Source: Acidobacteriota bacterium
Lineage (GTDB): Bacteria > Acidobacteriota > Terriglobia > Terriglobales > Acidobacteriaceae
Assembly: GCA_016196065.1 (NCBI GenBank)
Contig: JACPYL010000010.1
Span: forward strand, 1 to 64,000
Reading direction: 5' to 3'
Length of the DNA stretch: 64,000 bases
The first letter of the stretch is position 1, and every line of letters starts with the position of its first letter. The translations under genes and the position numbers were made by a program. The notes under the pieces are model-generated. The model searched no databases, had not been told where the DNA came from, and worked only from the letters and a program-made list of their open reading frames with translations. Shown here piece after piece: positions 45,115 to 52,205 of this stretch.

Positions 45115-45189
45115 TGGTAGCGCTACCGGGAATCGAACCCGGGTTTGAAGATTGAGAATCTTCCGTCCTAACCCCTAGACGATAGCGCC
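45115..45189 (-). tRNA. tRNA-Glu (anticodon CTC)
   Basis: On the minus strand the acceptor arms GGCGCTA and TAGCGCT pair perfectly. The anticodon stem GAAGA/TCTTC encloses loop TTCTCAA with anticodon CTC, the T arm reads CCGGGTTCGATTCCCGG, and the 3' CCA is encoded. It decodes GAG. It lies between the PQQ gene and imuA. Confidence 0.95.
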
Positions 45190-45450
45190 CCGGCCACGAC
45201 AGAAGGTGATTATAACAAAGCTGGCCGGGCTCAGCCGTGGCCGCAGCCGCAATCCCCGCGCTTCATTTGTTCTGCGGCAAAGAGGATCGTCTCGGAAGTC
45301 CAATCCAGCCTGCAACTTGCCAAAACTCCACGATTTTTTGTTTCGCCCCTTGACAACTCCGGGGACGAAGATCAATATCTTTTAGGCGAATAAAAAGCGA
45401 AACTACAGCCTGCTCGAATCCGTTGTGTTCTCTGAAATTCTGAGGGTTTT

Positions 45451-46368
45451 ATGTCTGCTTCTCCGGTGTTTTCATCGGCGGCGATGAGCCGCCCTTTTAT
45501 TTTTCCGGCTCGTTCGAGCGCAGCGCTCCTGACAAAGCTGGAAGCGCTCCCCCGATTCGCAAATGCCATCACGCCGGCTTCGCGTCTGCATGTGCGTCCG
45601 GCGCCCGAGATGGTTTCCTGCGGGATTCGGGAACTGGATGCGTTGACCGGCGGCTTTCCGCGCGGTTGTCTGACGGAAATCTATGGACCAGCTTCTTCTG
45701 GCCGAACCAGCGTGCTCTTCGCTGCGCTCGCTTGTGCCACCCGGCGTGGAGAAGTCTGTGCGCTGGTGGATGCCAGCGATGCCATGAATCCAGCTTCGGC
45801 TGCAGCCGCCGGGGTGGCGATGGAACGGTTGCTCTGGGTGCGATGCAGGAAAACAGTTCCCAGTTTTCAGTTTCCAGTTGCTGGTTCGCTGCGGGATCGC
45901 AAATCCAAGACTTCCAATTCAGGTTTCAACAACCATCGGCGGGAGTGGGAATCTTCGTTGGAGCAGGTTCTGAAAGTGACCGACCTGCTTCTGCAAAGCA
46001 ATGGATTCGGAATGATCGTACTTGATCTTTCGGATGTTCCGGCACACAGCGCGCGTCGAATCCCGCTTGCATCCTGGTTCCGTTATCGCCGAGCCGTCGA
46101 GCACACACCGACCGTGTTTCTCATCATGGAACAGCAGCCAATCGCCGGCAGCTGTTCGTCAATATTAATGAAGGTGACAGGCCGTAGATCACAGATCACT
46201 GGGAAGAAGCACGCAGCATTCTGCACGCCGCATATAGCGGGCCGACTGTCACATACCGAATTGCTCGACGAATTCGAAATCAATGCTGAACTCCTTCGTT
46301 CGCGCTTGGAACGCAAGCAGCCCAAATCCGTAATGAACTTTACAACCCGAGCCGCCTGGTCAGGTTAA
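45451..46368 (+). CDS. imuA: ImuA-like RecA-related protein of the mutagenesis cassette
   Basis: 305 residues from ATG 45451 (GAGG upstream). A RecA-like core: SCGIRELDALTGGFPRGCLT, then the P-loop GPASSGRTS (79-87), where RecA has Lys and this has Arg85, and the Walker-B-like GFGMIVLDLSDVP. The end, ELLRSRLERKQPKS, is typical of ImuA. Two stretches coincide with tandem 7-bp repeats (45854-45881 and 46172-46199) and encode residues not expected in the family. ImuA supports ImuB and DnaE2 in SOS translesion synthesis. It is first in the imuA-imuB-dnaE2 order. Confidence 0.82.
   Translation: MSASPVFSSAAMSRPFIFPARSSAALLTKLEALPRFANAITPASRLHVRPAPEMVSCGIRELDALTGGFPRGCLTEIYGPASSGRTSVLFAALACATRRGEVCALVDASDAMNPASAAAAGVAMERLLWVRCRKTVPSFQFPVAGSLRDRKSKTSNSGFNNHRREWESSLEQVLKVTDLLLQSNGFGMIVLDLSDVPAHSARRIPLASWFRYRRAVEHTPTVFLIMEQQPIAGSCSSILMKVTGRRSQITGKKHAAFCTPHIAGRLSHTELLDEFEINAELLRSRLERKQPKSVMNFTTRAAWSG
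45854..45881. repeat. Tandem heptamer (CAGTTNN) x4 inside imuA
   Basis: CAGTTCC, CAGTTTT, CAGTTTC and CAGTTGC follow each other without gaps (period exactly 7). The block is translated within imuA and, with the next ~60 bases, encodes a Ser/Lys/Asn-rich stretch that looks inserted between the WVRC and LKVTDLLLQ segments. Confidence 0.7.
46172..46199. repeat. Tandem heptamer x4 inside imuA (AGRTSAC type)
   Basis: AGGTGAC, AGGCCGT, AGATCAC and AGATCAC form four consecutive 7-base units near the 3' end of imuA, encoding KVTGRRSQIT. The sequence differs from the other blocks, but the period is the same. Confidence 0.55.
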
Positions 46369-46378
46369 AAGGATTAGT

Positions 46379-46434
46379 TAAAAGCTAAAAGCTAAAAGCT
46401 CTGCCTGACACCCGTGACCTAAGACCTGTGACCT
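46379..46434. repeat. Two tandem heptamer blocks filling the imuA-imuB spacer
   Basis: TAAAAGC x3 (46379-46399) and, after 14 bases, GTGACCT, AAGACCT, GTGACCT (46414-46434). Together they occupy most of the 71-bp spacer and end 5 bp before the ATG of imuB, leaving no ordinary Shine-Dalgarno sequence. Confidence 0.7.
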
Positions 46435-46439
46435 GCTCC

Positions 46440-48056
46440 ATGTTTGCCTGCCTCTTCATTCCGAATTTTCCCGCCGAAGCACTGATTCGCTCCGAACCAG
46501 AGCTTCGTGGAAAGCCCGTAGTCGTACTCGCCGGGTGGGCGCCACTCGAGAAAGTTGTGGCTCTGAACGAGAAAGCCCGTCAGTTGGACGTCGAAACCGG
46601 CGCTACAAAATCGCAGTTAGAAGCGTGGGAGAACCTCATGTTCCGCTCGCGTTCGGAACTGCAGGAAACATCCGCGCACGCCGCCTTGCTCGATTGTGCG
46701 CAGTCATTTTCCCCAGAAGTAGAAGATACCGCGCCCGACACCATACTTCTGAACCTTGCGGGACTGGAGCCGTTGTTCGGATCTTTGCCGAAAATTGCCT
46801 GTGAGTTGGCGCGTCGCAGTTCTTCCATGGGGCTGGAAGCAAATGTTGCTGTGGCCGCCAATCCCGATGCCGCCGTGCTGGCGGCCCGCGGTTTTCCTGG
46901 CGTGACGTTGATTCCGCAAGGACGCGAAGCAGAGCGTCTCGGTGAGTTGCCGGTCGATGTGCTCCTGGAAAGTTTTTCTTCCGACGCAAACGAGGCCGCG
47001 CGCTGGCTGGAGACGTTTGATCGCTGGGGCGTCCGCAATCTGCGTGCTCTCTCGGCTCTTCCCGAAGTGCCCGTCGCCGAACGGCTTGGACAACAGGGCA
47101 TCCGTCTGTTGAAACTGGCGCGGGGCAGCGCTTCCCGCAATCTTTGCCTGTTTGAATGCGTACCTGTATTTCAAGAGGACATCGAACTCGAACATCCGAT
47201 TGTGCTGCTTGAACCACTGGCATTTCTGTTGAATCGCATGCTGGAGCAGTTGTGTGCCCGTCTGGATGCGCGCGCGCTGGCCGTGCAGGAAATTCAGTTG
47301 CAATTGGAACTCGTGGACAAGGCAGAAGATTGCGATCCCGAAAACACCTCGACATTCACGCGCACTTTGCGTCTGCCTGTCCCGATGCTGGATGCGAAAG
47401 TGTTTCTCAAGCTCTTGCAACTGGACTTGCAATCGCACCCGCCGGGTGCGCCGATCCTGAAAATCCATCTCGCCGCCGAGCCTGCCCGTCCACGGCCGGC
47501 GCAGAGTGGACTGTTTCTTCCCGTATTTCCTGAGCCAGAAAAATTAGAACTGACACTGGCTCGCATTGCCGGGATCGTCGGGCAGGGAAGAGTAGGTGCA
47601 GCCGAATTACTGGACACGCATCGCGACGGGGCCTTTCAGATACAGCCCTTTGCTCCGGCTCAACCTGAAATCAGGAAATCGTCGAACAAAAAGAAGAAAG
47701 AAATGTTCATGCAAGAAAATGACGGCATTCGCCTCGAAGAGAGCAAGCAGGAAAACGCGCAGGAAAAAATGAGTGCTGTGATTGCCTTGCGCTTATTTCG
47801 TCCACCGCTGCGCGCCATCGTAAATGTGAGAAACGGCACGCCAATGCGCCTGAAATGCCTTCCTCCCCATGAAATCGCGGGTGAAATCGTCTGGACGGCC
47901 GGTCCCTGGCGCTCTTCCGGCGACTGGTATGAACAGGAAGGATGGTCCCGCGAAGAATGGGACATCGCCGTCCCCGCAGAAAACGAAATCATCCTGTACC
48001 GCTTGGTCGAAGACAAGTTGTCGCGGAACTGGTGGCTGGAAGGAATGTATGACTAA
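46440..48056 (+). CDS. imuB: ImuB-like Y-family polymerase homologue
   Basis: 538 residues from ATG 46440; an upstream GTG (46428) falls inside a repeat. N-terminus FACLFIPNFPAEALIRSEP lacks the acidic residue that Y-family polymerases use for catalysis, as in known ImuB proteins. Later parts match the family: DTILLNLAGLEPLFGS, VAVAANPDAAVLAARGF, LETFDRWGVRNLRALSALPE, and the C-terminal end GDWYEQEGWSREEWDIAV with WWLEGMYD. A Lys/Glu-rich stretch of ~35 residues near 420-455 looks inserted. It should bridge DnaE2 to the sliding clamp rather than polymerise. A clamp-binding peptide could not be placed with certainty. Confidence 0.85.
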   Translation: MFACLFIPNFPAEALIRSEPELRGKPVVVLAGWAPLEKVVALNEKARQLDVETGATKSQLEAWENLMFRSRSELQETSAHAALLDCAQSFSPEVEDTAPDTILLNLAGLEPLFGSLPKIACELARRSSSMGLEANVAVAANPDAAVLAARGFPGVTLIPQGREAERLGELPVDVLLESFSSDANEAARWLETFDRWGVRNLRALSALPEVPVAERLGQQGIRLLKLARGSASRNLCLFECVPVFQEDIELEHPIVLLEPLAFLLNRMLEQLCARLDARALAVQEIQLQLELVDKAEDCDPENTSTFTRTLRLPVPMLDAKVFLKLLQLDLQSHPPGAPILKIHLAAEPARPRPAQSGLFLPVFPEPEKLELTLARIAGIVGQGRVGAAELLDTHRDGAFQIQPFAPAQPEIRKSSNKKKKEMFMQENDGIRLEESKQENAQEKMSAVIALRLFRPPLRAIVNVRNGTPMRLKCLPPHEIAGEIVWTAGPWRSSGDWYEQEGWSREEWDIAVPAENEIILYRLVEDKLSRNWWLEGMYD

Positions 48057-48065
48057 GGCGGTCAC

Positions 48066-48136
48066 TAGTTTCTGGTTTCTAGTTGCCAGTCGCCGGAAGT
48101 TTACAGACTGGAAACCAGCAACTGGCAACTAGCAAC
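48066..48136. repeat. Inverted heptamer array forming the imuB-dnaE2 spacer
   Basis: Left arm: TAGTTTC, TGGTTTC, TAGTTGC, CAGTCGC (48066-48093). A 15-base centre follows. Right arm: TGGAAAC, CAGCAAC, TGGCAAC, TAGCAAC (48109-48136). The arms are partly complementary (11-base match TAGTTGCCAGT). The array fills almost the whole 86-bp gap and ends 6 bp before the GTG start of dnaE2. Confidence 0.75.
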
Positions 48137-48142
48137 AGGTTT

Positions 48143-51100
48143 GTGTACATTGAACTCCATTCCCGTTCCGCGTTCAGCTTTCTTGAAGGTGCCTCCGCTC
48201 CCGAGTCGCTGATGGAAGCCTGTTCTCGGCTGGGTATGCCGGCCATGGGCCTGCTGGATCGCGATGGAGTCTACGGCTCGCCGCGTTTTCATCTGGCCGC
48301 CCAGAAAGCAGGCATCAAAGCACACATCGGCGCGGAGGTGACATGGAATTCGTTTTCACCACACCCTGTCCTGAACGAAGCCGACGGACGTCTCCGTGGC
48401 GAATCCCGCCTTCCGTTGCTCGTAACATCTCGAGCCGGATATCAAAATCTCTGCCGACTCATCACTCGCATGAAGTTACGTGTCGGGCGAAAAGAAGGCG
48501 CCTGCGCCGACAGACTGGACCTCGCCGAGCACGCCGGTGGATTGATCTGCTTGACCGGCGGCGAGGAAGGTCCGCTCGCGGCAGCGTTACAACAAGGCCC
48601 ACAGGCAGCATTGGAAATCGTTCAGCGGCTGGCAGAATTATTCGGCCAGAAAAATGTCTATGTCGAACTCCAGCGCCACGCTCATCGAGAGGAAGAATCT
48701 CGCAACCGCGTTGCCGTTCAAATCGCCCGGCAGTTGAATCTCCCGCTGCTCGCCACCAACGGTGTGAATTATGCCATCCCGCGCGCGCGCGAACTCGCCG
48801 ACGCTTTTACCGCGCTCCGCCATCACCGCACGCTCGCCACCGCTGGACGCCTGCTCGCGCGAAATTCCGAACGTCACCTGAAGTCGCCGGCTGAAATGCA
48901 GGCTCTCTTTTCCGATTTCCCGGAGGCCATCGCCAACACGCAGGAGCTTTCCGAGCGTCTGGAGTTCACGCTCAACGATTTGGGATACGAATTCCCGCGT
49001 TATCCCGTCCCTGAAGGCGAGACGATGATGTCGTTTCTTCGCGAGCGCACTCGCGAAGGATTTCAGAGCCGGTACGGCCGCGCCACTCCCGACCTGAAAG
49101 CGCGCGCCCGACGCCAGATTGAGCGCGAACTTGCGTTAATGGAAAAACTTCATCTCGAAGGATATTTCCTGATCGTCTGGGACCTGATCCGCTTCTGCTG
49201 TCAGGAAAATATTCTCGTGCAGGGCCGCGGATCGGCCGCCAATAGCGCCGTCTGCTACTCGCTCGGCATTACTGCAGTCGATCCCATAGCGATGGAATTA
49301 TTGTTTGAGCGCTTTCTTTCGGAAGAGCGCGGCGAGTGGCCCGACATCGATCTCGATCTACCCAGCGGTGACGAACGTGAGCGCGTTATCCAATATCTTT
49401 ATCAACGTTACGGCCAGCGCGGCGCCGCCATGACCGCCAATGTCATTACCTATCGCAACCGCATGGCCGCACGCGAAATGGGCAAAGCGCTTGGCTTCGA
49501 CGCCGACACGTTGAAGCGAATCTCCTCCGCGGTTGCTACCTGGGAGTTTCGCGACGAGCACGATGCCCTCGACCGCCGTCTCTGCGATGCCGGGCTCGAT
49601 CTCAAGCATCCGCGCATCCGAAAATATTTCGAGTTGTGCCTCGCCGTGCAGGATCTCCCGCGCCACCTGGGACAGCATTCCGGCGGCATGGTCATCTGCC
49701 AGGGCCGCCTCGATTCCGTCGTTCCGCTGGAGCCTGCCTCCATGCCCAATCGCGTGGTTGTGCAATGGGACAAAGAAGATTGCGCCGACCTCGGTATCAT
49801 CAAAGTCGATCTCCTCGGCCTCGGCATGATGGCCGTATTGAAGGACTCGATCGAACTCATCCGCCATCACAATAAAGAGGAAGTAGATCTGGCACATCTT
49901 CCGCCTGACGATCCCGCGGTCTATTCCACGCTACAAAAAGCCGATACGGTAGGAATGTTTCAAGTAGAAAGCCGGGCGCAGATGTCCTGCCTGCCGCGCT
50001 TGCGTCCGCAGCGGTTTTACGACATTGTCGTGCAGGTCGCGATCATTCGGCCCGGACCGATCGTGGGCAACATGGTCAACCCGTTTCTCAAGCGGCGTCA
50101 GGGCAGGGAAGCCGTCACCTATCCACACCCATCGCTCGAAAATGTATTGAGCCGCACTCTCGGGGTGCCGCTGTTTCAGGAGCAGTTGCTGCGCATGGCC
50201 ATGATCACCGCAAACTTCACCGGGGGCGAAGCCGAAGAACTGCGCCGTGCCATGGGCTTCAAACGCTCGGAAGCGCGCATGAAGACCATCGAAGAAAAAC
50301 TCCGGGCCGGCATGACGCAAAACGGAATCCGTGGGGAAACGCAGGAACAGATCATCCAGTCCATCACGTCATTCGCGCTCTATGGATTCCCCGAATCGCA
50401 CGCCGCCAGCTTTGCCCTGATCGCCTACGCCAGCGCCTACTTGAAGTGTCACTACCTTGCCGCCTTTACAGCCGCTTTGCTGAACAATCAACCCATGGGT
50501 TTTTATTCTCCCGCCACGATCGTAAAAGACGCGCAGCGCCATGGACTCAAAATGCTGCCGATCGACGTGACACGATCGGACTGGAAATGCACGCTGGAGC
50601 ATGCAGCACTCAGCACTCAGCAATCCGTCCGTCTGGGGTTGAATTATGCTCGTGGCCTGCGCGAGCCTGCGGGCCAGGCGCTAGTCCGGGAACGCAGCCT
50701 GCAACCGTTCGCTTCGATTCATGACCTCGCCTGTCGCGTTCCGGAATTGCGCCGCGCCGAATTAACCACGCTGGCGGAAATCGGCGCGCTGAATTCAGTG
50801 GCCGGTGGTCAGTGGTCAGTGGTTAGATCAAAACTTACCGCTAACCACCAACCACTAACCACTGGTTCTTTTCATCGCCGCGACGCGCTCTGGCAAGTCG
50901 AACGTGCCGTCCGCTGGTCGGGACCTTTGCTCGATGAACTCCCCGAATCTGATGCGCACTCTCCGCTTCAGATCATGAACCAAGAAGAGCGTTTAGTCGC
51001 AGATTTCAACGGGACTGGCCTGACTATCGGCCCGCATCCCATGCAATACCGCCGTGCCGAGATGAAGAAACTTGGAATTTATCGTGCCTCCGACCTCGCG

Positions 51101-51391
51101 CAGATCCCCAATGGACGCCGCTTGCGTGTAGGAGGCTGTGTCATCGCTCGCCAGCGTCCCGGCACCGCCAAAGGAATGATGTTCATGAGCCTGGAGGACG
51201 AGACTGGAATTGCCAACGCAATTATCGCTCCCGACCTGCTGCAAAAAAATCGCGTCCTACTAATTTCCGAACGCTTCCTGATGATCGAGGGAATATTGCA
51301 GAACCAGGACAACGTGATTCATATCAAGGCGGAAAAAGTGGCGTCTTTGAGCGTCACGCAAGCCGAAACCGCGTCCCACGATTTTCATTAG
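48143..51391 (+). CDS. dnaE2: Error-prone DNA polymerase DnaE2
   Basis: 1082 residues. The GTG at 48143 gives the family N-terminus YIELHSRSAFSFLEGASAPE; earlier in-frame codons lie in the repeat array. PHP domain at 1-260, polymerase core with the acidic site PDIDLDLPSG (Asp401, Asp403) and KVDLLGLGMMAVL, and a C-terminal OB-type part (LRVGGCVIARQRPGTAKGMM). It performs error-prone translesion synthesis with ImuA and ImuB, usually under SOS control. Two repeat blocks are translated within it: HAALSTQQS at 50604-50624, and ~23 residues (VAGGQWSVVRSKLTANH region) at 50796-50865, where relatives run straight into HRRDALWQVE. Its stop overlaps phoU tail to tail. Confidence 0.92.
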   Translation: MYIELHSRSAFSFLEGASAPESLMEACSRLGMPAMGLLDRDGVYGSPRFHLAAQKAGIKAHIGAEVTWNSFSPHPVLNEADGRLRGESRLPLLVTSRAGYQNLCRLITRMKLRVGRKEGACADRLDLAEHAGGLICLTGGEEGPLAAALQQGPQAALEIVQRLAELFGQKNVYVELQRHAHREEESRNRVAVQIARQLNLPLLATNGVNYAIPRARELADAFTALRHHRTLATAGRLLARNSERHLKSPAEMQALFSDFPEAIANTQELSERLEFTLNDLGYEFPRYPVPEGETMMSFLRERTREGFQSRYGRATPDLKARARRQIERELALMEKLHLEGYFLIVWDLIRFCCQENILVQGRGSAANSAVCYSLGITAVDPIAMELLFERFLSEERGEWPDIDLDLPSGDERERVIQYLYQRYGQRGAAMTANVITYRNRMAAREMGKALGFDADTLKRISSAVATWEFRDEHDALDRRLCDAGLDLKHPRIRKYFELCLAVQDLPRHLGQHSGGMVICQGRLDSVVPLEPASMPNRVVVQWDKEDCADLGIIKVDLLGLGMMAVLKDSIELIRHHNKEEVDLAHLPPDDPAVYSTLQKADTVGMFQVESRAQMSCLPRLRPQRFYDIVVQVAIIRPGPIVGNMVNPFLKRRQGREAVTYPHPSLENVLSRTLGVPLFQEQLLRMAMITANFTGGEAEELRRAMGFKRSEARMKTIEEKLRAGMTQNGIRGETQEQIIQSITSFALYGFPESHAASFALIAYASAYLKCHYLAAFTAALLNNQPMGFYSPATIVKDAQRHGLKMLPIDVTRSDWKCTLEHAALSTQQSVRLGLNYARGLREPAGQALVRERSLQPFASIHDLACRVPELRRAELTTLAEIGALNSVAGGQWSVVRSKLTANHQPLTTGSFHRRDALWQVERAVRWSGPLLDELPESDAHSPLQIMNQEERLVADFNGTGLTIGPHPMQYRRAEMKKLGIYRASDLAQIPNGRRLRVGGCVIARQRPGTAKGMMFMSLEDETGIANAIIAPDLLQKNRVLLISERFLMIEGILQNQDNVIHIKAEKVASLSVTQAETASHDFH
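50604..50624. repeat. Tandem heptamer (CAGCACT) x3 inside dnaE2
   Basis: CAGCACT, CAGCACT, CAGCAAT are read in frame within dnaE2. Three units make 21 bases, so the frame is kept; a gain or loss of one unit would break it. Confidence 0.75.
50796..50865. repeat. Inverted heptamer array of ten units inside dnaE2
   Basis: CAGTGGC, CGGTGGT, CAGTGGT, CAGTGGT, TAGATCA, AAACTTA, CCGCTAA, CCACCAA, CCACTAA, CCACTGG: seventy bases in strict period 7, with the right half complementary to the left (GTGGTTAG/CTAACCAC). It is translated and would fold into a long mRNA stem. Confidence 0.8.
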
Positions 51392-52119
51392 TTCGACGAC
51401 GGTTTTTTTGCGTTGTGCCGCAGGGATCGGCCTTCGGCCAGGCCGTAGAGTTCCTCAGCGAGATTCTTGGCATGATCGCCGATCCGTTCCAAAGCCTGCG
51501 CAGTTAGGAGAATGTCGAAGTGCTTCGAGCCATCGCTGTTTTCCGCCAGATGCCGCTGAAACAGGGCATGGCAAATGCGGTCCACTTCCGGATCGGTTTG
51601 CAGGACGTCGCGCGCGTAACTCACCTCGCGCTTTTCAAATCCGTGATGTACCTGGTCGAGCATCCCATGCAGTAAGGTAGCCATCTCGATCAACTGCCTG
51701 GAATCCTCTGCCGGCAGTTTGTCGCGACGCGCCTGCAATTGCATGACGGCGCTGTACGAGAGATCCCCGATACGTTCCAGGTCCGTGATGAATTTCAGGC
51801 AAGCGAGCAACTGGCGCGCTTTCACCTCGTCGACACGCGTGATTGCATCGGGCAGAAGTTCGTCAATCTTACGTTCAATCTGGTCCAACTCTTTTTCACA
51901 TTCCTTGATAGCGAGAAACGCCATGCGGGAATTGTCCGCAAGAAAATCGCGCACGTTGAAGACGGAGTCGCGGGCAATCCCACAGGCGCGCAATACCATC
52001 GCGGATAGTTCGTCGTCAGCAATCTCAGCAGGTGCGGCGGGCTTGGATCGCGTCGCAGGGCGAGAGGGCTTCGAATCCCCTTTCACTTTCTTTTTCGAGG
52101 ATGTGCGGGTCTGTACCAT
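51388..52119 (-). CDS. phoU: PhoU-family protein
   Basis: 243 residues from ATG 52119. After a Lys/Ser/Pro-rich N-terminal tail of ~33 residues come two PhoU helical repeats with the metal-binding patterns: ECEKELDQIERKIDELL and LKFITDLERIGDLSYSAV in the first, LTAQALERIGDHAKNLAEEL in the second. PhoU restrains phosphate uptake and the PhoR/PhoB system. No pst, phoR or phoB gene is in the window, so it stands alone between dnaE2 (4-bp tail overlap) and a sulfatase-like gene. The basic tail is unusual. Confidence 0.88.
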   Translation of the reverse strand: MVQTRTSSKKKVKGDSKPSRPATRSKPAAPAEIADDELSAMVLRACGIARDSVFNVRDFLADNSRMAFLAIKECEKELDQIERKIDELLPDAITRVDEVKARQLLACLKFITDLERIGDLSYSAVMQLQARRDKLPAEDSRQLIEMATLLHGMLDQVHHGFEKREVSYARDVLQTDPEVDRICHALFQRHLAENSDGSKHFDILLTAQALERIGDHAKNLAEELYGLAEGRSLRHNAKKPSSN

Positions 52120-52205
52120 GGGGAAACGAGCGCGAACGCCAGGCTAGAGTATAGGCCGGGAATATGAAAAGACTGTGAATGCTCTTCATTCCAAGCCACC
52201 GCGTC

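Noticed and set aside
45350-45450. TTGACA before imuA as a promoter, and a LexA-like site near 45415
   Set aside because: No good -10 box at the right distance, and CGAA...GTTC has the wrong spacing for the LexA patterns I know; SOS control is likely on general grounds but not shown here.
45854-50865. Heptamer blocks considered as a CRISPR array
   Set aside because: Units are 7 bp without spacers, differ between blocks and lie partly in coding sequence.
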